Notes: a model not told the origin generated them from the sequence alone. A DNA stretch of 64,000 nucleotides from Omphalotus guepiniiformis (GCA_028554645.1 JAQOOI010000021.1:310001-374000), one strand, 5' to 3'. Shown: positions 1-13,000, numbered from the stretch's first letter. A program made the numbers and translations.

Positions 1-138
1 AATTTCCGAACATTCGGAACAATATTTGTGGAGAGGCTGAATCAGCTTCGGCGATCCACGTGATCCATTTTCCCCAATTCATTTTCAAATTTTGCTGATT
101 GATATCACCGTACTACCCCATGAAAAGAGGGGTATAGG

Positions 139-2481
139 ATGCTGAAGACATGTAGATTCATCAGGTTGGTACATTTAATGGGTCTTTCCTTGTCTTGCAA
201 CGCTCAATCTCTTCAACCTCTACTTTCACAAGATCCTCTTGCTGCACTTTCGTACTATCCGAGTCTACTAGAAAACACAAGTATGGCTTTGAATGGATGG
301 CACATCGGCGAACGAGCTATACATGCGAAACTTAAACATGTTGGTGATCCTTCTATTGATATGTTATACTCTTGGATAAGCGGCGACCTCGATCCGTATC
401 ATGCAGAGTTTCATTCTACGAAAGTGCCTTTTCTACCTGTTACAATGCTTGATGTTGATGGGAGACCTTGGGGCTCGGTGTTGGCTGCTGAGGATGGAAA
501 ACCTGGGAATGGGTTTATAAGACATGTTAAGTATACGACGTTGGATGTTAGGATGAAGGTGTGGGTTGGTGATCCGTTTTTGAGGAATGTGGAGTTGTTT
601 AGGGAAGGGGAGAAGATGTTGGTTTCGGGGCTTGGGATTGAGTTTGAGACGAGGAGAAGGAATAAGTTTGCTGGGTGGGTTTCGAAGGTGAATAAGACTG
701 ATGCGGAGGGGGTGTATGAGTTGGAGTTTACGGTGAATCAGTCACTTGGGTTTGTTCCCTTTCTTGTTTATCTGATTTTTTTTGTCATCTTATTGACCCC
801 CCTCTCCCCCGGTTTGTGTAGAAATTGCCCGAAATACATTAATGCTCGCTCGTTAATACCACATCCGAGTACAAATCCTCAAGTCAAATACCAAAATCTG
901 AATCTTGACACGCAAGACCGCCTCCCTGACGAAGTCATTGAATTCATACACAACTCTGATACGGTTTTCCTTGGAACAACATATGCAGCGCCTTCGGAAG
1001 ACGCTCAACGTTATCCTTCGCACCTTGGGATGAACCAGCGTGGAGGTCGCCCAGGATTTGTCCGTGTTTCAAAGAAAGACGGTCGTACGGTGGTATTACC
1101 AGACTATTCAGGTATTTACACCCTTCTTTTTCTCTCCCGCGGCTTGCGCTAAAATACACACTTGCCAGGAAATCGCTTCATGACATCTCTAGGTAACATC
1201 GAAGCTACACCTCTCGCATCCCTTACATTCGTATCCTTCACCGACGGACACATCCTCTACCTTACCGGAATCGCAAAGAACCATCTTGACGACGACGCAA
1301 AGCGTATCATGCCGATGCATACTCAACAGGCGCTGACCACCCTATTCGTGACGGGGTACTCTTTCGTTCTCGACGCTCTTCCTGTCCGGCAAGCACCCGG
1401 AACTCTTCCCCAAAGGAGCCCGTATAGTCCCCCAGTGCGGTATCTCGCAGAGGAGGAAGACATGATGGGAAAAATGAAACTTTTTGGAGGAGACTCCAAA
1501 GACGAGAAACCTGTCGTCCTCTTGACGCGAATTGAACTGCATAGTCCTACTATTGCGACGTATTACTTTGATTTGGAGTCATCCCCGGATTCGCTGCGGA
1601 TTGAACCTGGTCAAGCTATTATACTTGATTTTTCGTCGTTTCTTGGGAAGACGGGATATGCTCATATGGCACCGGGGAGGGAAACTTCTGTTAATGATGA
1701 CCGGATACGAACCTGGACGGTTTCTTCTACCGAAATGGTCCCTGCACCGGTAACGGTAGATGGTCGTGCTGCCAATGGAGGTGCTCCGACCTCGAAATTA
1801 CGGATAGCGTTGACTATGCGCGAAAAACCTGGCGGGATCGTCACCGGCGCTCTTTTCTCCCTTGCTAGACGTCTTGCATCAGCTAGACCAGAAATGATGC
1901 GAGACCTAAGTATGCTCCGGGTGAAACTCGATGTAGTGGGTATCACAGGAGAATTTGCTCTCCCCGCCTCCAACCCGTCCTCACTATCAACGGTACCGAA
2001 AAAGTATCTCTGGATTGGTGGTGGGATTGGTCTTACGCCGTTCCTGAGCATGCTTAGGGCAGTGGTGGAGCGCTGTAATGCAGCAGCTGAGAAGGAGGGT
2101 TCTTCGGTCGAGGAGTCGGGGGGGAAAGAGAAAGAATGGGATATTCGGATGGTTTTGTCGACTCGTGAACCGGAAGTAATGGTTCGTTTGGTTGCTGAAG
2201 CTTATGGGAATGGATCAGAGACACTTTCGAAACGACTTTTGTTTTCTCTTGATGTTTTTACGAATAATCAACCGGTGACAACTGTGGCGTTCCCGGATGA
2301 GGTTAGGGTTGGGTGGCATACTGGGCGTGTGGATGCTGGTTTCTTTCGGGGTGATGATGATTTGAGGGAGAGAGATGTGTATTTGTGTGGACCTAAGTTA
2401 TATGAGCAAGGGGTGTTGGAAGGTCTTGGTGATGCTGGTGCTGATGTGAATGCGGTGAAAAGAGAAGGGTTTGAGTATTAG
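139..2481 (+). CDS. FMN-binding split-barrel / FAD-NAD(P) oxidoreductase fusion protein
   Basis: Three exons (139-749, 822-1111, 1169-2481) give 737 aa with closed phases. The N-terminal third, around MALNGWHIGERAIH and later GRPGFVRV, resembles the pyridoxamine 5'-phosphate oxidase-like FMN-binding split barrel. The C-terminal half looks like a ferredoxin-reductase-type FAD/NAD(P) module: an FAD-binding stretch (EPGQAIILDFSS, DRIRTWTVSS), a nucleotide-binding glycine motif (WIGGGIGLTPFLSML) and the terminal DVYLCGP. The likely role is NAD(P)H-driven flavin electron transfer in the cytosol; the substrate cannot be read. The start is uncertain: the ATG at 283 (MALNGWH) gives 689 aa and may be the true start, since residues 1-48 look unlike the family. 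A decayed copy of its 3' end follows downstream. The P450 next door is on the same strand, so joint use in one pathway is possible but inferred. Confidence 0.75.
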
Positions 2482-2712
2482 GATTAAGTTGATGGGTGTG
2501 GGCGGGTTTGAATGATGGTGTGTATGATCTGTATGATGTGTGTATTTTTTGGTGTACCTACATAACTTAGAGAATTTCTTTTTGCTATGAGCCCTGGGCT
2601 TGCGCTCAACCGCTCAAGCTCAAGACGTGAGCCCCCTTTCAAGCCTGACCCGACATGGATCGGATCCCCAGGGCTTTGAGCTCTACCCGGGCCCTGCACA
2701 TCAATGATCACT

Positions 2713-2935
2713 ACGGGCGAGGTTGGGTGGCGTTCTGGGCGCGTCTAAATCATTCGAACAAGGTGTATTGGAAGGCCTTGGTGCTGCTGGTGCTGCGTGA
2801 ATGCATTCGAAAAGGGAAGGGTTTGACTTATTAGAATTAAATCGACGGGGCTTCTTGAATTGAATGATAGCGTGTGTGATGTGTGTATCTTATGGTGTAT
2901 CTATCATATGAACCACATATACTGTATCGTATGGC
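2713..2935 (+). pseudogene. Decayed duplicate of the flavoprotein 3' end
   Basis: This stretch aligns with 2301-2560, the last coding part and 3' untranslated region of the preceding gene. Shared pieces include GAGGTTGGGTGGC, GGTGTTGGAAGG-like text, the stop region and the following TGATGTGTGTAT run. The middle (equivalent of about 2331-2400) is deleted and the frame is broken. It is a tandem partial duplication, not a gene. The bases between the copies (about 2585-2705) are GC-rich with GAGCCCTGGG / CCCAGGGCTTTGAGC ends that look inverted, possibly a small insertion. Nothing else is seen up to 3230. Confidence 0.7.
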
Positions 2936-3230
2936 TTGCTGTGAATTATCTCTTGAACCGCATGCGGTTCGCGCACTGGGAAGGAAGTAGGAAGTATACG
3001 AATCCCGGGCCGGAGAGGCACGGCCCCTCTGACAAATTAGTATTACCAAATCTCAGGGGCGTCCCCGCTTTCTTCATTCAGTATCATGCAATCTATCACA
3101 ACACGACCTCGATTGCAACCATGACCGATGACCGAAGAATGACACGCATGGGAATCCCATACCATATTCCTTGTTCTCTCAAATACCTCGAACTTGCCTT
3201 CCACTTGCCAGTTTGAATTTCCTAAAAACA

Positions 3231-5976
3231 ATGCAGCTATATTCGATGGAAGGATTGGGGGTACTGGGAGCTTCAGCTGCGGTACTCTTCTTACTTCAGA
3301 AGGTTTTGGAATTTAGATGGCGTTTACAATCTGTGGGGTGAGTTTACTTCAGTCAGTTCGTATGGAGATTTATTGTAGCTGATTTTGACTTTGACTTGGA
3401 CTTGGACTTTCGTTCGTGAAGGTATCTACCTGGATATAGACATCTTCTTTCACAAACTTCAATAATTGCGAACATGTTACCTCCGATGCGATTTATCACA
3501 CCGGGACGTAACAGGGCTTTCATAGACAAGCATGAAGGTGAGCAGTAGTTGCGGTTTTGGCACGAACGAGAAACAAACAAACTCAAATGGCTTCTTGTTT
3601 TTTTCGAACAGCGTTTGCTGAGGCTGGTTGGGATATTCTCTCAAATGTGCGTGCGTAGTGGCTCTTGACCTCATATATCGTCGACTGACTGTCATATTTC
3701 ATATTTCAGGTATCTTTGTTACCTAGTCCACGAGTTAGGATTCAGCTCGCGGATGCTGCAGCCATCAAGGTACTTGAATACCCCACCCACCCAATGTCGT
3801 CGAAATGCTGTCCATAAGTAGTTGACCGCGACATCTTTCTTTCTGTGTAGGAAGTCGGCGCCTCTCGGGCCAGGTTCCCAAAACCTATAAAGGTCTACAA
3901 TGCCTTGTCATTATTCGGACGAAATATCGTTGCTTCGGAAGGAGATGAGTGGAAGAAATATAGGAAAATTACTGCTCCTGCGTTTTCGGATGTGAGTTTT
4001 TGTGTTACCGAATGTCTTTTGGTTCCGAGTGACTGACTGACTATCAATTGCTAGCGAAACAACAAACTTGTGTGGGATGAAACTGTTAAAATTATGTTTG
4101 ACCTTTTCGATAACGTATGGGGAACACGAGAGAGTATAGTTACAGACCATGCTATTGAGGTTACTCTTCCCGTGAGTGTCCATTATCTGTTCCCACCCGA
4201 GTTATTATCCAATTAAAATAAATTCTCGCGCTCACAGATTGCCCTTTTCGTTATTGGTGTCGCTGGTGAGATTCATCGCCCTCCACCTGTTTGTAGGCAA
4301 CTGACAAGAATAAATAAAATAGGTTTCGGACGCAGGATATCTTGGCAGGACGACTTGATTATTCCACCAGGCCATCAACTAACGTTTAAGGATGCGTTAC
4401 ATGAAGTTTCGACGGGCGTATTCATGAAGCTTTTACTGCCTGATTGGGCAATGAAGACTACTGCCCGTCTACGAAAGACAAGACTTGCGTTTGATGAGTT
4501 AGGCGTGAGTCGCGCGTGTTTTGTTTATACCGCAGCACTCGTTGATATTTTATGATTCGTGATTCGTTCTTGCTTGACCCGCATATAGCAATACATGCTC
4601 GAAATGATCAGAGCGCGTCGGGATGCTGAGAAGAAAGAAGAGAGATACGATTTATTTAGTAGTTTGTTGGATGCGAATGATGATGCGGATCTTGGGGAGG
4701 TTAAGCTTACTGAGAGTGAGTTGACGGGGAATGTATTCATTTTCCTCGTTGCTGGGCACGAAGTGAGTCGCGATCTTGAATGTTCCGCTGGCGCTCGGTA
4801 CTGACTCTTTTTCATAGACGACGGCACATACGCTTTGCTTTACGTTTGCGCTATTGGCTTTGTATCAGGAAGAACAAGAACGTTTGTATCAGCATATTAA
4901 ATCTGTTATTCCTGATGGGCGGGTTCCTGTGGGTCGTTAGGGTGTGGTTCTGTATACGCGGTTGCTGACTCGAATCTTTGTAGACGTATGAAGAGATGCC
5001 TTTATTCACTCAATCTTTGGCGTTCGTATCCTCGTATTCTCTTGCTCGTTGAGTATAGGAATCAGTTAATATTTGCAACATTTAACAGCGTATTCAACGA
5101 AACTCTACGGATGTTCCCACCCGTAAGTCCGCGTACATCCCCCCACAGCTCCCCGCATCCACATCGACCAACTCCAACTAACGTGTAACGTGTATCATAC
5201 ACTTGACACTCGACACTCCGTAGGTGAACGGTATCCCGAAATACAGCGCAGAAGATACTACGCTTACCGCTACCAATGCTCAAGGAGAAAAACTCGTTGT
5301 TCCGATTCCTCAAGGCACGGATATAACTATTAATACTGTTGGGTTGCATTATAATCGTACGTCGCGGCGGGTGTTTCTGTGGGTTGAGATGCAGATGGTG
5401 GTTAATGATGATGGCGTTGTCCCGCCTTTGGGGGGTTTTTTTTTTTTTAGCCCGGTATTGGAAAGATCCTGAAAGGTTTAACCCTTCTCGGTTTTTGGAG
5501 GATTGGCCTAGGGATGCGTTTGTTCCTTTTAGTGTTGGTTAGTATCCGAAACATATATTACATATAGTTCATGTTATTGATTATGGTGCATCTTTTGTTT
5601 TCAGGTTCTCGTGCTTGTATCGGCCGCAAGTAAGTTTTCCAATTAGGTTTCGACGGTCATCTCCGTTACTCATGTGCTCTTGTCAACGCCAGGTTCTTCG
5701 AGACGGAAGGCATAGCTATCCTGACGATGCTTGTTTCGAGATATAAGATTGAAGTGAAAGAACAACCTCAGTTTGTTAATGAAACTTTTGAGGAGAGGAA
5801 GGCTAGGGTGTTGAGTTCGAAGCCGGGGCTTACGCTTTCGTATGTTTCTTTTATGCTTATCTTGTTGTATGGAGAGAGAGCTGGTACTCATTTGAACCTT
5901 TTTTTTTCCTTTTTTTTTCTTTTTGTGTAGACCTGTACGTGTCCCGTTGGTGTTTAGGCGTAGGGATGCTATTTGA
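3231..5976 (+). CDS. Cytochrome P450 monooxygenase
   Basis: Seventeen exons, all with GT-AG introns, join to 526 aa, the usual microsomal P450 length. Residues 1-28 (MQLYSMEGLGVLGASAAVLF) form an N-terminal membrane anchor. The I-helix oxygen-binding motif is split by an intron as VAGHE/TTAH. The K-helix ExxR is ETLR, the PERF-type motif is PERFNPSRF, and the heme loop is FSVGSRACIGRKFFETEG, giving the Cys thiolate ligand. Exons: 3231-3337, 3422-3537, 3612-3646, 3710-3769, 3851-3991, 4055-4171, 4238-4265, 4323-4504, 4589-4762, 4818-4928, 4984-5021, 5089-5122, 5224-5356, 5451-5537, 5605-5629, 5693-5839, 5931-5976. It would insert oxygen into an unknown lipophilic substrate at the ER with a P450 reductase. 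The CYP family cannot be assigned by eye. It lies between a flavoprotein and a GST on the same strand. Confidence 0.93.
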
Positions 5977-6424
5977 GTGGTACCGGTGTGTGATGGTAGG
6001 GGTGTGGTGTTGGTTTTGAAGGCAATGGTGCAATGCGTGTTGCGATGGGTTATATACACGTCGATCCCTTATGCTCCTTTGTATGTTGTGTAGCCCGTAC
6101 TAATATATTGCTTCTCCGCTCGTTATCTGTGTACGTGCTAACATGAGAACTGAGCGCCTAAGGCAGAAAGCGAACCCAAATGCTCGAAGACTTCGATCTA
6201 GGTATTGCGATACTGCGGCCACCGGCATGCCATTCTCATGTCAACCCACTCATTTTCTGTCGACCTGTTTAGATTGGATGCAGGAAAGATATAGATGTGA
6301 ATAATTCCGGGCTCAGTTGTATGACAACATGCTTACTCAGGTCAAAAGAAAAGCATTAATAATGCTTGACTAGTCGAAAGGGTATTAGGAATTGCTTGTG
6401 CAAGTTGTACATCCCCCGCCACTC
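5977..6424. other. Intergenic, no gene seen
   Basis: About 450 bp between the P450 stop and the GST start. It would hold the P450 3' end and the GST promoter. No repeat, RNA gene or convincing core-promoter motif was recognised. Confidence 0.5.
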
Positions 6425-7246
6425 ATGACGAATCCCATAATAACGCTCTACGACATACCTTGCAAGCAAGAAGGCGTCCCATGGTCTCCTAATACCTGGA
6501 AAGCGAGGTCAGCCAATTGCAACCTTGCGCACACAACATTCATATCATAAACTCGCACTGCCGACTTTTTCTAACGTAGATATGCTCTGAACTTCAAAGA
6601 CGTTCCATACAAAACGGTTTGGGTCGAGTATCCAGATATCGAGGGTCTCTGTAAAAAGATCGGTGCCAAACCCACAAGTACGCACAATGATGGGACACCA
6701 TACTACACACTCCCGGTCATCCACGATCCTTCCACAGGCTCGACGATATCTAATTCAAGTCACATCGCTGAATATCTCGATAAAACATACCCCAATAAAC
6801 CTATCCTAATTCCACCCCCAACTCGCGCATTTCATACCGCGTTCCAAGAGATCTTCGAAAGCAAACTTTGCGTTGCGAGGCAATTTGGGATTCCGAAATC
6901 TGCTTGGAATTTGAATCCTGTTAGTGAGGAATTTTATAGGCGGACACGACTTGGGTTGTTTGGTGTTTCGATGGAGGAGATGTTTCCTAGGGGGGAGAGG
7001 AAGGTGGTGGAATGGGGGAAGGTTGGGGAGGGTTTTGGGATTGTTGATGGATGGATAGGAAAAGAGGATTTGTTTGTGATGGGCGATAGAGTTTCGTATG
7101 CGGATATGATTGTTGCGGGCTTTGTTATGTGGTTGAGAGTGTCGTTTGGTGTTGATAGCGAGGAATGGAAGGATATTGAGAGTTGGAATGAAGGGAGGTG
7201 GGCTCGGTTGATGAAGAATCTGGAACAGTATGAAACTGTTGTGTAG
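6425..7246 (+). CDS. Glutathione S-transferase, etherase-like type
   Basis: Two exons (6425-6507, 6580-7246) encode 249 aa. The N-terminal thioredoxin-fold half includes WSPNTWKARYALNFKDVPYK, then YYTLPVIHD with the cis-Pro, and the Glu/Ser pair-like stretch TISNSSHIAEYLDKTYP that binds the glutathione gamma-glutamyl group in GSTs. The helical C-terminal half has VMGDRVSYADMIVAGF, the N-capping region of the GST core. The WSPNTWK...YKTVWVEYPDIE pattern resembles basidiomycete GSTs related to bacterial beta-etherases (GTE type); that sub-class is an inference. It would conjugate glutathione to an electrophile or cleave an ether in the cytosol. A paralogue of 248 aa with the same exon structure lies at 19402-20216 on the other strand. 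Confidence 0.88.
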
Positions 7247-8185
7247 CATGACATTTGTATCGATGAGCCATTACGGGCTTTCACATCGCACCAACGGTTT
7301 GAAGCCGGGATGGTTCAGAGAAAGAGACTCAAACGTTGAATTGCTCAGCTTATTATGACAGTGAAGAAATGAGGCGAAGTCTGGGCAAAATTCGGAACCA
7401 GAGGCTCTTCATTAGGAGGTGGGCGCAGCGATAAGAGGTGAGGCAATTTCTTTTGACTCGAAAAATGCAGGGGTTCAAAACATTTGACAAGAAAGATCGA
7501 CGCTGCTGCTGAACCAGCGCAGAAGCGCGAAAGAGCATAATTGATAGTTGACAAGTAAATGAACAGAGGAGAGGCTCTACACTAATCGTCACAGCCACCC
7601 CTTACACGTTGAATATTTCAACATTCGATTTCCTTTCTTCAAGGTTTTTAGTACTGAGGCGTCTGGAGAGAAAGCCTTGTTCTAATACCTCCTGTTCAGC
7701 TCGAAGAGAGGACCAGAGGTGGTACTTTGCTCAGCAACCCATTGAATGCATTGGCGCTATGAATTCGAGCCTCGAGATAAATCGATGATATTCCAACAGC
7801 TGAGCTGTCTCTGACGCTTGTAAACGAAAGCATTTCCAGGCGGATGCAAGAGAGGCGGAGATGTTTATAAGGTCAAAGGTCGGAGTTGTATGAGCATTGG
7901 GCCGGTCAAGGCGGCGGCAATGCAAACAGGGAAATTATAGGTGATTCTCTATCTTGATACATAGCGCGCTCTACAACATGAAATAGAACATGAGTATCGA
8001 GTTACAGGCAGTCAAAAAACAAAACAAAGCTCACCGAGAAACCCAAGAGTAAAAATAACAATAGCGGAACACATCAACCTCAATTCCTCCTACACCGCTC
8101 GCTCCAATAGTACGAGTCCCTCCATTCTCATCTCATCTCTCATCTCACAAAATCCTTCCTTCCTTCCCCTTCCCTTGAGGCAAAA
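7247..8185. other. Intergenic, no gene seen
   Basis: Roughly 940 bp between the convergent GST and AC19 genes. Only short unrelated open frames are present on either strand. No repeats or RNA genes recognised. Confidence 0.5.
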
Positions 8186-8812
8186 CTAACTTTTCTCCAC
8201 CCACCGCTCGAACGTATCCGTTTTCAGACTCTGATCGTATTTCTCTCGAACGGAATCACATAGGTCGTCAAGGTCATCGAGGGCTTTGATTAGCGCTTGA
8301 AGAGAGGATAAGTTGTCTAGAAAACGAAAACAGGCATAGGCATAGGTGTCAGTGGCTTTGTTCATCGCATGGAAATGCAATTGTGCCCAACTCTGGAGAC
8401 GTGTACTCACCGTACATTTGTATCCGAATCTGAATATTAGGCTCCGAGGGATGCGGCACACTGTATGTCAATCATTCAGCTCAACATTCTAGTGCAACTT
8501 CAGCTGTCCAACGATGTTCACCTATACCCACAAAATTCGACTTTAGGGCTATGAACAGAAGGGACTTGTTAGGTCATCCACAGGGAGATATTTCATTCAC
8601 CAAACAAACACACTTTTTCATTAACATCCACCTTAAAGCATTGCCCATCGTATGTGATTCATCATGAACGCGATAGGTCGCTGCTGAGAGATCAGGCGCA
8701 GCGCCTTTCATCTGCGAGACGGAGATTTCGAGTGTTAGGAGAGATTTATATGACGGTAGCAAGTAGCAGAACGTACGATGGTAATTTTGGGCGGTAGGGA
8801 TGGTTCTGCCAT
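8186..8812 (-). CDS. RPC19: DNA-directed RNA polymerases I and III subunit AC19
   Basis: Five exons on the minus strand (8812-8777, 8711-8614, 8548-8522, 8460-8411, 8316-8186) give 113 aa with closed phases. The protein matches the AC19 / RPAC2 family across its length: TYRVHDESHTMGNALRWMLM, the split FCGYSVPHPSEPNIQIRIQ segment (VPHPSEP is the family signature) and the C-terminal LIKALDDLDDLCDSVREKY. AC19 pairs with AC40 to form the alpha-like heterodimer that starts assembly of RNA polymerases I and III in the nucleus. The start codon begins MAEPSLPPK, a short N-terminus before the conserved core. Exon 3 is only 27 nt. This is a single-copy housekeeping gene and anchors the region as ordinary euchromatin next to the retroelement. 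Confidence 0.95.
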
Positions 8813-9074
8813 CTTTGGTGGAGATTTTTGTGGAGAGAAACTGGAGATCGAGAGAAGGTGGAAGCGCAGAAAAATTGCGCGCACGTGACCAAGGGATGAG
8901 TAATTTCTGATGCCGTGAATTGCTTGAATTGATATTGCTCCCCCCTTCCTGATTGTTACATCCATCTACTTAGGACCAAGTTCATTGCTACGGACCAGAT
9001 ATACAGACTAGATGGGTACAGACTGTCTGCGGTATGGGCCATGTCCATGAAACTGTGCGTTGCTTCGTCCTAAC

Positions 9075-9416
9075 TGTTGGAATATCTGCTTAGTGTAGAC
9101 GTACACGTACAGTAGTCCGACATCGCATTACTATGCAAGTATGATTACGCTAAATTCCCAAGAGGAATTATAGCTATTGGACAGTATTATAGATACTAGT
9201 ACTTCTTAATCATACGCTACTTTACATACATGAGCACGGACCATGTATTTTACATATAAAAGTAGTAGGTCGTCCAGCAAGGACGATAAGTTGAATACTT
9301 ACTCAAGTTCGACCTCTACTGCTTGTCTATCCAAGAAACTATCAGCTATCGGTGAGTATGCACTTACCGTCTTGTAGCTGACCTGTCCCCGGTAGTCCAC
9401 TGTCACCGTTTCAACA
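9075..9416 (+). repeat. 5' LTR of the copia element
   Basis: 342 bp from TGTTGGAATATC to CCGTTTCAACA. A TATA-like ACATATAAAAG near 9250 could be the transcription start signal. It starts directly after the CTAAC target duplication. Confidence 0.95.
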
Positions 9417-9428
9417 GGTTATGGGCCC
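9417..9428 (+). other. Primer-binding site, initiator tRNA-Met half-molecule type
   Basis: GGTTATGGGCCC begins directly after the LTR. It is complementary to the anticodon-stem region of initiator tRNA-Met (GGGCCCATAACC), the primer used by Drosophila copia, in which a cleaved 5' half of the tRNA primes minus-strand DNA. The match to the known copia mechanism is by sequence only. Confidence 0.75.
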
Positions 9429-10089
9429 CGGCCATCGCTCTCGTAGACTGTTCATCACCGACCAACGCACCACTTCGTTGTTGTCGACGTCTACTTCGAT
9501 GTCCGGCTTGAGGGTAATGACTAACGAGGATCATTTAGCAGAAAGGTAATTTCGGTTTCACCCGTTTGACATTCTCATTCATCGCATGTGCCTCTCATAC
9601 CATGTAAATTACGGGCTTAACCTTTCAATTTCTTCCTAACCCAGTGTCCGGGCCGGGCCTTATAATGCCTCTGCCAGACAGCTGAAGGGGGGTTTGTAAA
9701 ACTCGAAAGAGTCCCCCATATCGGACAACCGTTCGGACCCGATATTACGATACCATCTTTTATACCTAGTATGGAAAAACTTTTACTAGAAATAGACGTA
9801 TATAGTATATAGACTCCGCATAAGTCCCTTCTACGATCGCAAGATCTTTCGAAGGCGGAGATCTATTCTTTTACGTATACTTTGCAGGGGTGTTGAGACC
9901 CTGGAAGTCGAAGGAAATATGATCCTCATTAGAACCTCCATTACCTCATAGATCTAGAAAGCTCCCGAAATCTCTTCGTGAGGTTACCGACGGAGTTAGT
10001 ACAGAACTAGTGTTTTGCCCATTGCCCAAAGCAATAGTCACATTGGATGTCCGTTACTAACGGCTTCCTTTCCAGAAACCTTTTAAAGA

Positions 10090-13000
10090 ATGTCTTCCAA
10101 CCAATCCAACGGCTTCTCTCTGATTCCTCTTCTGAAAATGAACAATTGGTTCACTTGGTCTACTTTTATGCAATCTTTCCTTGAATCCAAAAATCCCTTC
10201 TTTGCGGTTTTGAAAATCGAGACGGAGGATGAAGTCACTGAAGTACCTGCCAGTACTTCTGGCACTACTACTACTCCGGCTAGTACTACCCGAAAACTCA
10301 ATATTCATTACGATACCTGGAAAGAAACCGACACCCAATGCATCGGTTACATCAAAATGAAACTTCCTATTGAATATCATTCTCACGTTGCTGCGAATTC
10401 TCATGATACCTGGGAAAATCTCAGAGCGGCTTTCGATACCCCCACGGACATGACCCTGTTTGTTGAATTTGGAGCCATCAAGGACTTCAAAATCCGAGAC
10501 TCCCACGATATTCTTAAGAGCCTTGATCGATTCACTACCATGTGTGATCGACTCAAGAATCACAAGAAAATCGAATTCAATGAAACCTTACAAGTCATGA
10601 CTTTCCTCACCGCTTTGCCATCCTCCTGGAGCACCTGGAGGACCACTATGCTTCACTCCCAGGAATTCACTTTCAATAATATTCACCCACACATCGTTTC
10701 CGAAATCATGCTTCGAAAACATCAACACGGAGAAGTCTTCTCCGCTTTCCCATCTAAAACATCCGGACTTCACCGCTGGAACAAGCAACCAGCCAATTGG
10801 AAAAACCAGAAGTCTGGTAAACCCAATAATCAGTCCGAACACCTTTCTTCCTCTTCCCAGAACAAAGGGAAGAAGCGCAAAAACAAGCGCTCAGGAAAGA
10901 AAGGAGGACCCAAAAAGGGAAAGGGCAAGGAACGTGCCAATCTTGCCGATGTCATGATGAAAGATGTACTATTTTACAATGATGCTACCACGGAATTTGC
11001 CTATCTGGCAAATGCCGAATCACCTGACCATACCGATACCGAAGAAGAAGAAGAAGAAGAGAGTTCTGAAGCCACTCCCCTCAATACCGAGGAGGAGATT
11101 GTGTTTGAACGAATTAATGCCGAAGCATCGGCTCTTTATCAGATGCCACAACCGGAAGATCCCGCCTTACCGGTAAGAGCATCTATTGATCATCCAATCC
11201 GCGTTCCTTACGAAGAAGGACACCCTTACTGGTTCGAAGAATACCTCGATGACGAAATCCGAAGCTATTGTAGGAGACTTCGAGACTGCATGCGAGACCA
11301 CAGGGAAGGAAGACTCGACATCACGAACTTCCACCCAGAACATGGTCCAGGACCAAGATACAACTACGTTGATCTCGCAGACGCAGAAATCCACTACGCT
11401 TACGTCTGGTACTACTGGAACCGAAGATTCAATCCAGAAGGAAACGACCCAGACCTCTACAATGCCTACGTCATCGTAGAAGGGGAAGAACCCTGTATAC
11501 CCGAAGAACGTGAACTTCTTGCGCTTGCTCGCGAACCAAGAAGGGACGACATCGGGTCCCACGGTTACTTCCTTGAATATATCTTCCCACTCGGCTACAG
11601 AACTTGGGCCGAATGGGACCAACGAAGACATGAACTCGGTTTTGATGCCAAGACCAATCAGACCCCTGCCGACTCAAACTCCGACAAGGAGAATGAGGAA
11701 CCAGGAAGTAATGACAACGCCGATCAATCAGGTGAACGAATCATCAGTTCACCAATTGATTCTGAATCGCATAATGATACACAGGGCGGAAGCAGGAATG
11801 ACTGCAACTCTGATCCCTGGGCAGATGCCGAGCCATGGGACAACAATGGAGAATCCTCCATCGCATACCCAGTCGCAAGTCGACACTATTATGGCGTCTT
11901 CTACCCAGCAGGAACCACCCCATCTACCGACCCAGCTGTCGGATGGCTCAATCCCAGTCCAGAATACCAGCCCTCCGACCACGGAGAGCGACCTGCCTAT
12001 GTACCATCAGATATATCCAGGGAGTCCCCAGACGACGATGAACGAGCCATCGCTCTCCGAGAACAATACACTCATTGGAGAAGCTCCGAGCTCGAGACCT
12101 CCGACTCAGACGAGACGGAGATCGAGATTCCGATCACGGAAATCAGGCCCTCCGCCACAGTCATCTACATCTCATCAACCGAGGTATCACCAGAACCAGA
12201 GGACCGAACACTCGGTTCCTCATCAAACCCCATCCGGGTCACATCAGAATCACCAGAACCCAGACCGGAGACCTACGACATGGAGGAGATCTTCGATCTC
12301 TTCAACTTCTACACCAATGATTCCGCGTCTTCCAATTCCGGAAGACCTAGTGCACTGTTTTCCGTGCCAACCACCGTCGGAGAATCGCGACATTCAGTCG
12401 ATCAATCTCCTAATACACGAACACGAGCAACAGAACAACCACCTCAGAGAAGCTCAGACAATAGCGAACTATCAGGCGGAAATAGCTCATCAGTCCAGAG
12501 AAGACATGGAGGCCGAACGACAAGAACGTCAGCGTCTCCAGGAAACCCTTCTCGAACATCTCCGCAGCATGTATCCCTGCCAATCGAGTCCGCAGGACCA
12601 TCAGATGTCACTCCTCTCACAGCCGAGGAGGTACTTGACAAGTATTTTGGGCCATCACGCTCTGAAAGACCTAACCGCCCTTCTTACATTATCAACTTTC
12701 AGTGCTCTGATGACAAACCATATTACAGACATCTTCGAAGAATTCCTAACTCCGAGGTTGCAGCACATGTTGGCCAGGCTAGTCTTCCCAGTGATTTTAA
12801 TGACAGCGTTTTTTATATTGCAGTACCTCATGACCAGGGAGTAACCTTTCCTTATTATGACCACACAAGACTTATGACTTGCTTACAGATGAAAGAACCC
12901 GCAGATAAGAAAAAGAAGATGTATTTATATAGTATCGCAGACACATACCATGTAACTTCTACCGAAACAATGTTGACTGCACATCATGTAATTCCCACAC

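Noticed and set aside
10057..10563. Antisense frame of 168 codons under gag
   Set aside because: It is a shadow of the gag frame with no recognisable product.
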